Below, piece by piece: positions 1 to 7,693 of a DNA stretch of 52,879 nucleotides. Position 1 is the stretch's first letter, and every line of letters begins with the position of its first letter. Made by a program: the position numbers and the translations under genes. The stretch is from Lachnospiraceae bacterium (GTDB lineage: Bacteria; Bacillota; Clostridia; Lachnospirales; Lachnospiraceae). The stretch is taken from positions 1-52,879 of the forward strand of contig JAILHW010000040.1 in the NCBI GenBank assembly GCA_024695605.1. The letters are read 5' to 3'. Below the pieces are notes generated by a model. The model saw nothing but the letters and a program-made list of their open reading frames with translations. It was not told the DNA's origin and did not search any database.

Positions 1-1424
1 AAGGCCGCATCCGAGCATCTGATCAGATTCAGATAATTGGTCAGTACCTTGGATCGGACTTCCTGATCCGAAACCTGAATATCCTTCGGAAGATCCGCAT
101 AATCCCCGTCATAGGGCGAGTGATTTTGCATCGTCACATTATACAGAAAAACAGGACCATCGTTCTCTTTTTTTGCTTCCTCATACATGCGGATGAGCTC
201 ATCCACATCGGAGGCATCCGAAACATATCCCCGCAAAAGCGTATGCTCCCGATCCTCAATATCCTCCAGTCCGAGATAGGTGGAAAAGCCCAGATTCTCG
301 TAGGCCAAAGGCCTCTGGTATCCGTCCCGCAAAAAAGGATGCATCGCCGAAAGACCCCCATAGCCCTCCGCCTTCAAATCCGTTACCAGACTCTCCATGG
401 GCTTCTTGATCAAAAACTGAAACGGCGCAACGCCGCCGAGATCCTCCATGGACAGTCCTGTTAAAAACTCATACTCACTGTTGGCGGTATAGCCGCCGAA
501 TACGGAAGAATAGGCCGTGCCTTTTACTGTATTTTCCGTAAGCGACTTGATAAAAGGCATCACCTCTTCGTTGGTCTCAAAGCCCTTTCCGACACTCTGC
601 ACATCGGAAAATGCTTCGTTCATCATTACGATCACGTTGGGCTTTTTGTAGGTCTGATCATCCTGCAGATAGGCATCCACATAATCTGCCAAAATGGCAT
701 CTGCTTTTTCCTCCGTATAGCCCTCCGGCTTTTGCAAAACAGCCATCTGCCCGCTACGGATGAAGGTCAAAACCGCACCGTTTGAAGCATAGGATTTCTG
801 GGGATTGAAATGACTGACGGTGACACCCGCCTGTTCCAAAAGACCGCTGAACCCAAACAGATAGACGCATCCGGCTATCAAAAACGCTGCTATGATGGCC
901 TGATTTCTCCGGCCCTTCCCATGAAACTTCACATTCGCGGGAAAGAAGCCCACCAGAAAGATGCCGAGTACATCCGCCGTCATAAAAATCTTCAAATGGG
1001 TATCCGGTGAAAAATGAAACCGATCCGCCACCGACAACGCCGTACCTGCGATCATAAGATCCGGCGCCAAAAGAGGAACACCGCGAAAGCTCTGGGCACA
1101 GATATCCGCCACGGTGAAAACCAGCATCAGAAGAAGCGTCAGGATCATCCCGCCCTTCAGATTGTTAAACAACGTCGTAAACACATAAACCAGTACCAAA
1201 AGAAGCAGCGGATTCAGCAGCGCCACGGGCATCATCAACATAGCCGGATCCCCGGTACACAGCTCCATCAGATAAAACAAAAGAAGGATCAGCCCTACAC
1301 AAATCCCCCCAAATATAACCTGCATTTTTCCCCCTGCCTTAGAGGGCTGCTGCTTTTCTTCTGATATATTCTCCTGTTGACTCTGCTGCTGCAGCTTTGT
1401 TGTCTTTGTATCCTTTACTTCCAC
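1..1424 (-). CDS. LTA synthase-family sulfatase (phosphoglycerol transferase type), C-terminus cut by window edge
   Basis: The minus-strand frame is open from the left edge to about 1424, so the C-terminus is missing. From the ATG at 1325 the protein has several hydrophobic helices (starting VIFGGICVGLILLLF and PLLLLVLVYVFTTLF). An extracellular domain follows with KPNVIVMMNEAFSD, GGYTANSEYEFLTG (candidate catalytic Thr before the NSE) and YNVTMQNHSPYDGDY, which are typical of LtaS-like alkaline-phosphatase-fold enzymes that build glycerol-phosphate polymers or modify envelope glycans. The start is uncertain. GTG at 1424 has GGAG 9 bases upstream and adds a Gln-rich cytoplasmic tail of about 33 residues. 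ATG at 1325 has a close AGGGGG. The metal-binding residues near the C-terminus lie outside the window, so activity cannot be judged. Confidence 0.85.
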   Translation of the reverse strand, partial: MEVKDTKTTKLQQQSQQENISEEKQQPSKAGGKMQVIFGGICVGLILLLFYLMELCTGDPAMLMMPVALLNPLLLLVLVYVFTTLFNNLKGGMILTLLLMLVFTVADICAQSFRGVPLLAPDLMIAGTALSVADRFHFSPDTHLKIFMTADVLGIFLVGFFPANVKFHGKGRRNQAIIAAFLIAGCVYLFGFSGLLEQAGVTVSHFNPQKSYASNGAVLTFIRSGQMAVLQKPEGYTEEKADAILADYVDAYLQDDQTYKKPNVIVMMNEAFSDVQSVGKGFETNEEVMPFIKSLTENTVKGTAYSSVFGGYTANSEYEFLTGLSMEDLGGVAPFQFLIKKPMESLVTDLKAEGYGGLSAMHPFLRDGYQRPLAYENLGFSTYLGLEDIEDREHTLLRGYVSDASDVDELIRMYEEAKKENDGPVFLYNVTMQNHSPYDGDYADLPKDIQVSDQEVRSKVLTNYLNLIRCSDAA

Positions 1425-1456
1425 AATCAAATACTCCAAAACTAATCTATTTTTCT

Positions 1457-1720
1457 CGTCCACGAGAGGGCGCAAGGCGTCCGGTGGACGCCTGCTTTGC
1501 GCCGACCGAGCAGGACTTTATGTCCTGCGAGACCGCACGAGATCCGGTGGATCTCGGTTTGCGCCGACCGAGCAGGACTTTATGTCCTGCGAGACCGAAC
1601 CTCTTCGAAGCCCGACGGGCCACGTCCACGAGAGGGCGCTGCGTGCCGGTGGCACGCGTCCAGCGCCGACCGGAGCGAAGCGGAGATACGAACCTCCAGG
1701 TTCGTATCATCCGTGTCGCT
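1457..1720. repeat. Array of nested GC-rich palindromes and direct repeats downstream of tRNA-Arg
   Basis: Almost every base lies in an inverted repeat. Three hairpins share the loop CC-GGT-GG: GGCGTCC at 1476 with its partner at 1486, CGAGATCC at 1538 with 1549, and GCGTGCC at 1641 with 1651. Two of them have an outer stem (GCGCAA with TTGCGC, GCGCT with AGCGC). GCAGGAC-tttat-GTCCTGC occurs twice, inside a perfect 40-bp direct repeat at 1496-1535 and 1558-1597 (62-bp period). A last hairpin, TACGAACCT-cc-AGGTTCGTA, is at 1687-1706. A 17-mer starting CGTCCACGAGAGG occurs at 1457 and 1623, and its first 13 bases equal the 3' end of the adjacent tRNA gene. Short open frames cross the array but they only track the palindromes. 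The nature of the element is unknown. Confidence 0.85.
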
Positions 1721-1762
1721 AAATAGGAAACACCCGGGGAAATCCCCGAGTGTTTCCTATTT
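1721..1762 (-). terminator. Intrinsic terminator of tRNA-Arg
   Basis: 20-base arms at 1721-1740 and 1743-1762 are separated by two bases. Read as minus-strand RNA every position pairs, with one U-G wobble; read as plus-strand RNA that position is a C-A mismatch. The stem therefore fits minus-strand transcription from tRNA-Arg. It begins two bases past the tRNA discriminator base. Confidence 0.8.
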
Positions 1763-1764
1763 AC

Positions 1765-1838
1765 CGTCCACGAGAGGATTCGAACCTCCGACCTACCGCT
1801 TAGGAGGCGGTCGCTCTATCCTGCTGAGCTACGCAGAC
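1765..1838 (-). tRNA. tRNA-Arg (anticodon CCT)
   Basis: The reverse complement folds as a full cloverleaf: acceptor GTCTGCG with CGTGGAC, D-stem GCTC/GAGC, anticodon stem ACCGC/GCGGT with loop CTCCTAA (anticodon CCT, decoding AGG), and T-arm GGAGG-TTCGAAT-CCTCT (one G-U pair). The discriminator is G and no CCA is encoded. The gene is monocistronic, with its own promoter and a strong terminator. The last 13 bases are repeated twice in the palindrome array downstream. Confidence 0.95.
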
Positions 1839-1881
1839 ATGTTATATGGAAAACAGCACCCCGGCTGTTTCACACCTAATA

Positions 1882-1910
1882 ACTGTACCAATCTATGCCA
1901 TTTTTGTCAA
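1882..1910 (-). promoter_or_regulatory. Sigma-A-type promoter of tRNA-Arg
   Basis: On the minus strand TTGACA (1905-1910) and TACAGT (1882-1887) are separated by 17 bases. They lie immediately after the stop codon of the DUF3881 gene and about 44 bases before the tRNA 5' end. Confidence 0.7.
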
Positions 1911-1916
1911 GCCGAC

Positions 1917-2801
1917 CTATGAAAAGTTGACCTGCCCCTGCATCCAGATCACGCCCTTGAAACGCCTTCCGACCTGTGGCTCGCCCACCAGATCCGCGCT
2001 GTTGATGCAGACATCAAAATACAGATCGTTGCAGCAAAGCGTCATTAGCCAGATCTTTTCCTTGGAAAGCGAATTTTCAAACTGCTCATAGGAGGTGATC
2101 TCCCCGAGGATGGAATACTGATCGCATTCCACTCCATAAGGCATAAAGTAGGTATCCACAAGCGTGAGCACATCCTGCTTTAAAACAAGACGCGAAATGC
2201 TCGAATAGGTATCGATGTCATCCAGCGTCAGGGACTCCATCGCATCCTCATCCCCGTTGCGGGCCGCATCCATCAGCTTGCTGCGGCTGGCGGACTCTTT
2301 TTTCAGCTTCCGCTTATCCGACTCCTTTTTTTCCAAAGGAAGCAGGATCCTTCCTTCGGTGGAAAGCGCGCCGAGGATCAGGGAAGAAGAGGCTTCCGAT
2401 CCGTTCTTTGCGCTTCGGGTCTTTAGATAGGTGATCACATTTTGCAGGTAAAAGATCAGCGAAACGCCGAGCTTTACATCATCACAGACTCCGGCATAGG
2501 ATTCCTTTTCCGCATGCCGCTCTATCGTAACCTCCTCATAGGAGCTGATCTGTGCACCTTTGCAAAAGGGGAAATAATAGCTCAGTGTCAATTGGTTGTC
2601 ATCACTGAATTCGCCGCGAACACCGATGCCGACACCCGGCGCGACCTCCATCAGATACTCGGCAAACAGCATGTCGCTGTCGTCATAAAGACTGATGAAA
2701 TTTCTCTCGTCCGCATGATGGACCACATAAGCCAAAAGGTCATTGACCTGTACGCGGTTTTTGAAATTGGAAAACCCGATGGCCCGCAGGTATTTATGCA
2801 T
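1917..2801 (-). CDS. DUF3881 family protein
   Basis: A 294-residue soluble protein beginning MHKYLRAIGFSN, which I recognise as the Lachnospiraceae DUF3881 family of unknown function. There is no signal peptide or membrane segment. A charged, Lys/Ser-rich linker (around EKKESDKRKLKKESASRS) separates an N-terminal from a C-terminal part, which ends in a beta-rich stretch (GRRFKGVIWMQGQV). The ATG at 2801 is chosen because GAGGGGGTG lies 6 bases upstream; a GTG at 2810 would add three residues but would overlap that site. It follows the glycosyltransferase by about 46 bases and is probably the last gene of the parA-to-DUF3881 run. Function unknown. Confidence 0.8.
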   Translation of the reverse strand: MHKYLRAIGFSNFKNRVQVNDLLAYVVHHADERNFISLYDDSDMLFAEYLMEVAPGVGIGVRGEFSDDNQLTLSYYFPFCKGAQISSYEEVTIERHAEKESYAGVCDDVKLGVSLIFYLQNVITYLKTRSAKNGSEASSSLILGALSTEGRILLPLEKKESDKRKLKKESASRSKLMDAARNGDEDAMESLTLDDIDTYSSISRLVLKQDVLTLVDTYFMPYGVECDQYSILGEITSYEQFENSLSKEKIWLMTLCCNDLYFDVCINSADLVGEPQVGRRFKGVIWMQGQVNFS

Positions 2802-2847
2802 GGTGTTCACCCCCTCTCATTTTTCGTTCTCCGGTATCTGTTATCCG

Positions 2848-3552
2848 TTATCTTGCGTATTTCAAAATACAGATGATGGCTCTTACGCCGTCCTTAAATC
2901 CGATCTTCTTGCCTTCCTCACTGGTCCTTGGATGGTAGGAAATCGGAACCTCGTGGATCTTGATCCGCATCTTGGTCACCTTTGCCGTGATCTCCGGCTC
3001 AAAGCCGAACCGTTTTTCCTCAATGTCAATGCTCTGGATCACATCACGACGAAACGCCTTGTAGCAGGTTTCCATATCCGTCAGATGCTGGTGTGTAAAC
3101 AGGTTGGACAGAAGCGTTAAAAACTTGTTGGCAAGCCGGTTGGCAAGATACCCCTTTGCCTTGCTCCTTAAAAAACGGGAGCCGTACATCACCTTGGCCT
3201 TTCCCTCAAAAATGGGAGTGACCACCTTTTTGTATTCCTTCGGATCATACTCCATATCGGCATCCTGGATGATCACCACATCTCCGGTAGCAGCGGCAAA
3301 GCCCGTTTTCAGAGCCGCACCCTTGCCTCCGTTCTGTTCATGGTAAATGACTTTGGAAACCAGGGGCGTGATCTTTTCCTTCAGGATATCCCTGGTCCCG
3401 TCTGTGGAACAGTCATCCACAACGATGATCTCCTGCTGCTCGATCCCGCTGTCTCTGACCTTTTCTATGATCTTTTCGATATTGTCCTTCTCATTATAGC
3501 AGGGGATCACCACCGATAAAACAGATCCCTTTGCTGCCTGTTCTTCTTTCAT
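2848..3552 (-). CDS. Family 2 glycosyltransferase (DPM1-like)
   Basis: A 234-residue GT-A fold enzyme. It starts with VLSVVIPCYNEKDNIEKII, then IVVDDCSTDGT near residue 43, VVIQDADMEYDP near residue 96 (the DxD-like metal/nucleotide-sugar site) and MYGSRFL. This matches the dolichyl/polyprenyl-phosphate sugar synthase branch, which loads a sugar from a nucleotide donor onto a lipid carrier at the inner face of the membrane. There is no C-terminal membrane domain, so it is the short soluble form. It is preceded by serS with a 22-base gap and only a weak GGGG ribosome site. Donor sugar and lipid acceptor cannot be told from the sequence. Confidence 0.88.
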   Translation of the reverse strand: MKEEQAAKGSVLSVVIPCYNEKDNIEKIIEKVRDSGIEQQEIIVVDDCSTDGTRDILKEKITPLVSKVIYHEQNGGKGAALKTGFAAATGDVVIIQDADMEYDPKEYKKVVTPIFEGKAKVMYGSRFLRSKAKGYLANRLANKFLTLLSNLFTHQHLTDMETCYKAFRRDVIQSIDIEEKRFGFEPEITAKVTKMRIKIHEVPISYHPRTSEEGKKIGFKDGVRAIICILKYAR

Positions 3553-3574
3553 TTGCTATACCCCACACAAAGCC

Positions 3575-4864
3575 TTATTTTTTCGGCACCAGAACCTCTT
3601 TGCCGCCCATGTAAGGACGAAGCACCTCGGGAATGGTTACGCTGCCGTCCTCCTGAAGATGATTCTCCAAAAAGGCAATCAGCATTCTGGGCGGAGCCAC
3701 TACGGTATTGTTCAGTGTATGTGCAAAATACTTCTTTCCTTCCTCATCCTTAACACGGATCTTCAGTCTTCTGGCCTGTGCGTCGCCGAGGTTGGAGCAG
3801 CTTCCGACCTCAAAATATTTCTTCTGTCTCGGAGACCATGCTTCCACGTCAAAGGATTTTACCTTCAGATCCGCAAGGTCACCGGAGCAGCACTCCAGGG
3901 TCCTGACGGGAATGTCCATGCTGCGGAACAGATCTACTGTGTTCTGCCACAGCTTATCAAACCACATGGGAGATTCCTCGGGTTTGCAGACCACGATCAT
4001 TTCCTGCTTTTCAAACTGGTGAATTCTGTAAACGCCACGTTCCTCGATGCCGTGCGCTCCCTTTTCCTTTCTGAAGCAGGGAGAGTAGCTGGTAAGCGTC
4101 TTGGGAAGCTCAGCCTCCGGTGTGATGGTATCGATGAATTTTCCGATCATGGAATGCTCGCTGGTACCGATCAAAAACAGATCCTCGCCCTCGATCTTGT
4201 ACATCATGGCATCCATTTCGGCAAAGCTCATAACACCGGTCACCACATTGGAGCGGATCATAAAAGGCGGAACGCAGTAGGTAAAGCCTCTGTCGATCAT
4301 GAAATCTCTTGCATAGGAGATCACTGCGGAATGCAGTCTTGCGATATCACCCATAAGATAGTAAAAACCGTTTCCCGCAACGCGGCCTGCCGCATCCAGA
4401 TCGATGCCGTCAAAACGCTCCATGATCTCGGTGTGATAAGGGATTTCAAAATCCGGTACCACGGGCTCGCCGTATTTGGTAACCTCTACATTTTCACTGT
4501 CATCCTTTCCGATGGGAACGGAAGGATCGATGATATTCGGGATCACCATCATTCTCTTTAAGAGCTCTTCGTCATATTCCTTCTCCAGACCTTCCAGCTC
4601 CGTCAGACGCTCAGCAAAAGCAGCCACCTGCTTTTTCACCTCTTCGGCTTCCTCTTTTTTCCCCTGTCCCATCAGGGCGCCGATCTGCCTGGAGATCTTA
4701 TTTCTCTTGTTTCGAAGATCGTCGGCCTCCTGTTGTGCCTGGCGCTTCTTCTGATCCAGGTCGATCACCTCATCCACCATGACGAGCTTTTCGTCCTGAA
4801 ATTTCTTTTTGATGTTCTCCTTTACAAGCTCCGGATTTTCTCTGACAAATTTCATATCCAGCAT
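3575..4864 (-). CDS. serS: Serine--tRNA ligase
   Basis: 429 residues, the usual length for bacterial SerRS. The N-terminal MLDMKFVRENPELV leads into the long antiparallel coiled-coil arm (about residues 28-105) that grips the tRNA long variable arm. Class II motif 2 is SPCFRKEKGAHG near residue 263 and motif 3 is RMLIAFLENHL near residue 393, followed by IPEVLRPYMGG. AGGAGG sits 8 bases before the ATG. Only about 60 bases separate it from the upstream DUF4446 gene, with no T-box or other leader, so it is probably read through from parAB-DUF4446. That neighbourhood is common in Clostridia. Confidence 0.97.
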   Translation of the reverse strand: MLDMKFVRENPELVKENIKKKFQDEKLVMVDEVIDLDQKKRQAQQEADDLRNKRNKISRQIGALMGQGKKEEAEEVKKQVAAFAERLTELEGLEKEYDEELLKRMMVIPNIIDPSVPIGKDDSENVEVTKYGEPVVPDFEIPYHTEIMERFDGIDLDAAGRVAGNGFYYLMGDIARLHSAVISYARDFMIDRGFTYCVPPFMIRSNVVTGVMSFAEMDAMMYKIEGEDLFLIGTSEHSMIGKFIDTITPEAELPKTLTSYSPCFRKEKGAHGIEERGVYRIHQFEKQEMIVVCKPEESPMWFDKLWQNTVDLFRSMDIPVRTLECCSGDLADLKVKSFDVEAWSPRQKKYFEVGSCSNLGDAQARRLKIRVKDEEGKKYFAHTLNNTVVAPPRMLIAFLENHLQEDGSVTIPEVLRPYMGGKEVLVPKK

Positions 4865-4923
4865 TGCTTTTTCCTCCTGCTTATGGTTTTTTTATGATTC
4901 TCTATCGTATCGAAAACGGATCC

Positions 4924-5928
4924 TTATCGATCATCCGGATCCTCATCATATCTATCCTCATCATAGGCTTCTTCGTATGTCTCGTCCCCATAGCCTTCGT
5001 CATACGAGGCATCGTCGTAAGTACCATCGTCATATGCTTCATCGCCGTATGCTTCATCGTCATATGCATCATCCACAAAGGATTCCTCATAGGCTGTATC
5101 ACGGCGACGCTTTTTGGAGGATCCTTTCTTCACGGAAACGTGAGAGATCTCATCCTCCGAAACAGGAACACTGCGCCGTTTTTTCTTTGACGAGGATCTG
5201 CCCTTATGGGTGACCTCCACGTACTCGCCGTCTCCGTAGTCCGATTCGGATCCAAGCTCCGCGATCAATGCTTCTGCCTCTAACAGATCCGGATCCTCAA
5301 AGGTATCCCGCATGGGACTCTTTCTTTTTTTATCCTCCGAAACGGATGCAGCTGCTTTTCCGGCCGGCCGCGAAGGGGAGCTGACATCATCCTCATTCAC
5401 TCTGGTGCGCATGGTAAAGTTTTGCTCCAGCGCCCTGGCCAGTGCCTCCTGCTCATCTCCTGACAGCTCAATGCTGCTGCTGCCGTCATGGATATCCTTG
5501 ATGTAGCAGTAGCTTCCTTCGGTAGAGTGTACACTGTTCATCAGAAAGCCGTTGTTCTTTTCATCCAAAAGTGCGAGGGCAAAGGAGAGCTTTCCGCCCA
5601 TCTGGTGAAAGGCATCATATTTGACCAGACCCACCTTCTGGAATACGGTCTCCAGCCGCTTGTAAATGTGCCGGATCTCTCTTTTATTCTGGGAGCTCTC
5701 TTTTTTCAGATAATCGATATCGTAAAAAAGAGTTTTGATCTCCTCCTCCATACTCCTGGCACCGGAGCCTCTCATAAATGCTTCGTAGCGCTTTTTCAAT
5801 CCGCTGAGCTTGGACATGGTCACGATCAGCAGGATCAAAAACAAAAGCACCAGTCCCAAAACAATGAGAAACAAAAGTCCGATATCCACGGACCCGAGTC
5901 CCATGCTTTGTAATAGATTACTCGTCAT
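4924..5928 (-). CDS. DUF4446 family membrane-anchored protein with acidic Tyr-rich tail
   Basis: 334 residues with one N-terminal transmembrane helix (about 15-38, GLLFLIVLGLVLLFLILLIV), then a cytoplasmic coiled-coil region and the conserved DUF4446 core (KYDAFHQMGGKLSFALALLDEKN, GFLMNSVHSTEGSYCYIKDI, about residues 100-160). The family usually lies next to parB and serS in Clostridia, as here, but its role is unknown. A low-complexity tail from about residue 190 is unusual: basic KKKRR patches, then about 60 residues of repeating Asp/Glu-Ala-Tyr units ending YDEDPDDR. A similar acidic Tyr repeat occurs in the giant protein at 43-47 kb. Confidence 0.85.
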   Translation of the reverse strand: MTSNLLQSMGLGSVDIGLLFLIVLGLVLLFLILLIVTMSKLSGLKKRYEAFMRGSGARSMEEEIKTLFYDIDYLKKESSQNKREIRHIYKRLETVFQKVGLVKYDAFHQMGGKLSFALALLDEKNNGFLMNSVHSTEGSYCYIKDIHDGSSSIELSGDEQEALARALEQNFTMRTRVNEDDVSSPSRPAGKAAASVSEDKKRKSPMRDTFEDPDLLEAEALIAELGSESDYGDGEYVEVTHKGRSSSKKKRRSVPVSEDEISHVSVKKGSSKKRRRDTAYEESFVDDAYDDEAYGDEAYDDGTYDDASYDEGYGDETYEEAYDEDRYDEDPDDR

Positions 5929-5958
5929 ACAGACGCCGCCTTTCTTTTCCCGTTCTTA

Positions 5959-5982
5959 AAAAGTTAGCAGCCGCTAACTTTT
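5959..5982. repeat. GTTAGC-N4-GCTAAC palindrome at the parB stop codon
   Basis: AAAAGTTAGC (5959-5968), four bases, GCTAACTTTT (5973-5982). The element overlaps the parB stop codon. On the minus strand it reads as a stem followed by a short T run, so it may also terminate the parAB transcript. Related copies occur at 27272 and 29844. Confidence 0.7.
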
Positions 5983-6865
5983 ATCGGATCATTCCCGTGA
6001 TCCGGTCAAATTCATCATGAGAATAAAACTCGATCTCGATCCTGCCGCTTCCCTTTTCTTTTGGAATGATGCTGACCTTGGTCCCTAACTGGGTCTTCAG
6101 CTTTTCTTCCATCTTCTGATAAATGGCAAGCAGGCTCTCGTCATATTCCTTTTGTTTCTTTTCCTTCTTTTCCTTACCGATCTCCTTGACGATCTTTTCG
6201 ATGTCACGCACGCTCAGCTTTTCATCAAACACGCGCTCGGCAAGCTCTACCTGCTGCTTGGGATCCTCCACTGCGATCAGGCTTCTGGCATGACCGGTTG
6301 TGAGCTTTTCATCAATGATCATCTGCTGCACTTCATCCGTCAGCTTCAAAAGACGGATGGAATTGGTCACGGCACTGCGGCTCTTGGAAACCCGGTCTGC
6401 CACATCATCCTGCTTTAAGTGAAACTCCTCTAACAGTCTCTTAAATGCACGGGCTTCTTCAATGGGGTTTAAGTCCTCTCTTTGCAGATTTTCGATCAGG
6501 GAGATCTCCACGATCTCCTGCTCTGTCAGATCCTTAACGATCACGGGAACCTCTTTGAGACCCGCAAGTTTGGATGCACGCCAGCGTCTCTCACCGGCTA
6601 CGATCTCCAGGTATTTTTTCCGATCCTTAACGATCAGGGGCTCTAAGACACCAAACTGCTTGATGGAATCTGCCAGCTCCTGCAGCTTGTCCTCATCAAA
6701 GACCTTTCTGGGCTGTTCCCGGTTTGGCTCTACCTTATTGATATTGACTACGGTTACCAGTCCCTTTTCTTCTGCTTCCTGAAGCTTCTTTGCTGCCTGC
6801 GCCTGAGACTTGCTCTGCGGGATCAAGGAATCCAGTCCTTTTCCCAATCCTCTTTTTGCTGCCAT
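5981..6865 (-). CDS. parB: Chromosome partitioning protein ParB (Spo0J)
   Basis: 294 residues. The ParB/Srx-like CTPase domain covers about residues 36-126, with EPNREQPRKVFDE, GVLEPLIV, and AGERRWRASKLAGLKEVPVIV around residue 93. It is followed by the helix-turn-helix region (ENLQREDLNPIEEARAFKRL, KSRSAVTNSIRLLKL) and a C-terminal dimerisation segment. ParB loads at parS and spreads as a CTP-dependent clamp; two perfect parS sites lie about 3.7 kb away at 10.6 kb. It starts 14 bases after parA and has an AGAGG ribosome site. Confidence 0.97.
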   Translation of the reverse strand: MAAKRGLGKGLDSLIPQSKSQAQAAKKLQEAEEKGLVTVVNINKVEPNREQPRKVFDEDKLQELADSIKQFGVLEPLIVKDRKKYLEIVAGERRWRASKLAGLKEVPVIVKDLTEQEIVEISLIENLQREDLNPIEEARAFKRLLEEFHLKQDDVADRVSKSRSAVTNSIRLLKLTDEVQQMIIDEKLTTGHARSLIAVEDPKQQVELAERVFDEKLSVRDIEKIVKEIGKEKKEKKQKEYDESLLAIYQKMEEKLKTQLGTKVSIIPKEKGSGRIEIEFYSHDEFDRITGMIR

Positions 6866-6879
6866 ACCTTACCTCTCTT

Positions 6880-7647
6880 TTACTCTTTGCTGATCAGTTC
6901 CGTTGCCAGATTCCGGTAGCTTTCCGCTCCGGTGGATCTGGGTGCATAGATCGTGATCGGCTGGCCGTAGGACGGAGCCTCTGCCAGACTGATGTTTCTC
7001 GGGATCACGGTATCAAAAATCCTTTCCTCCAGGTTGGCTTTTACATTCTCCACCACCTGTGCGGAAAGATTGGTTCTTGCATCATACATGGTGAAAACCA
7101 CACCCTCAAGGGAAAGCTCCGGATTCAGTCTTTCCTTGATCAGATTCACGGTATGGATCAACTGGCTCAGTCCTTCCAAGGCATAAAACTCACACTGGAT
7201 CGGCACGATCACGGAATCAGCCGTGGTCATGGCATTGATGGTAAGCATATTCAAAGAAGGAGGGCAGTCGATCACAACATAATCATAATCATCACGGATA
7301 TAATCGATCTCATTATGCAGGATAAACTCCTTTTTTTCCACACCGATCAGTTCGATCTCCGCAGCCGCCAGATTGACATTGGAGGGCAGCACGGAAACGC
7401 CCGGAACAACCTCCTTGATGATACAGTCAAACACCGAGCAGTCACCCAGCATCAGCTCATAGATCGTGGAGTTGTCCGGCAGGTTGTTCTTATCGATCCC
7501 GAAACCGCTGGTGGTATTTCCCTGGGGATCCGCATCGATCACCAGTACCTTTTTCCCCAGTTCCGCAAGAGCAGCTGCCAGATTGATGGTCGTGGTGGTC
7601 TTTCCGACCCCGCCCTTCTGGTTAGCGAGCGCAATTACTTTTCCCAT
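6880..7647 (-). CDS. parA: Chromosome partitioning ATPase ParA (Soj)
   Basis: 255 residues, the usual short Soj form. The deviant Walker [15 protein letters not shown] is at residues 10-24, followed by VIDADPQGN and VIDCPPSLN. The family forms an ATP-dependent DNA-bound sandwich dimer that ParB-parS complexes use for origin segregation; in Bacillus Soj also regulates DnaA. AAAGG lies upstream of the ATG. It is the first gene of a probable parA-parB-DUF4446-serS transcript reading away from oriC. Confidence 0.97.
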   Translation of the reverse strand: MGKVIALANQKGGVGKTTTTINLAAALAELGKKVLVIDADPQGNTTSGFGIDKNNLPDNSTIYELMLGDCSVFDCIIKEVVPGVSVLPSNVNLAAAEIELIGVEKKEFILHNEIDYIRDDYDYVVIDCPPSLNMLTINAMTTADSVIVPIQCEFYALEGLSQLIHTVNLIKERLNPELSLEGVVFTMYDARTNLSAQVVENVKANLEERIFDTVIPRNISLAEAPSYGQPITIYAPRSTGAESYRNLATELISKE

Positions 7648-7693
7648 ATTGATACCTTTCGTTTCCTATTTATATATAGTAACATATGAATGC

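Noticed and set aside
1496-1597. CRISPR array suggested by the identical 40-bp repeats
   Set aside because: There are only two copies, the 22-bp gap is mostly another hairpin, and no cas gene is present.
1397-1922. Short open frames across the palindrome array on both strands
   Set aside because: Their protein repeats follow the DNA repeats, they cross the tRNA terminator and the tRNA, and no start with a ribosome site is present.
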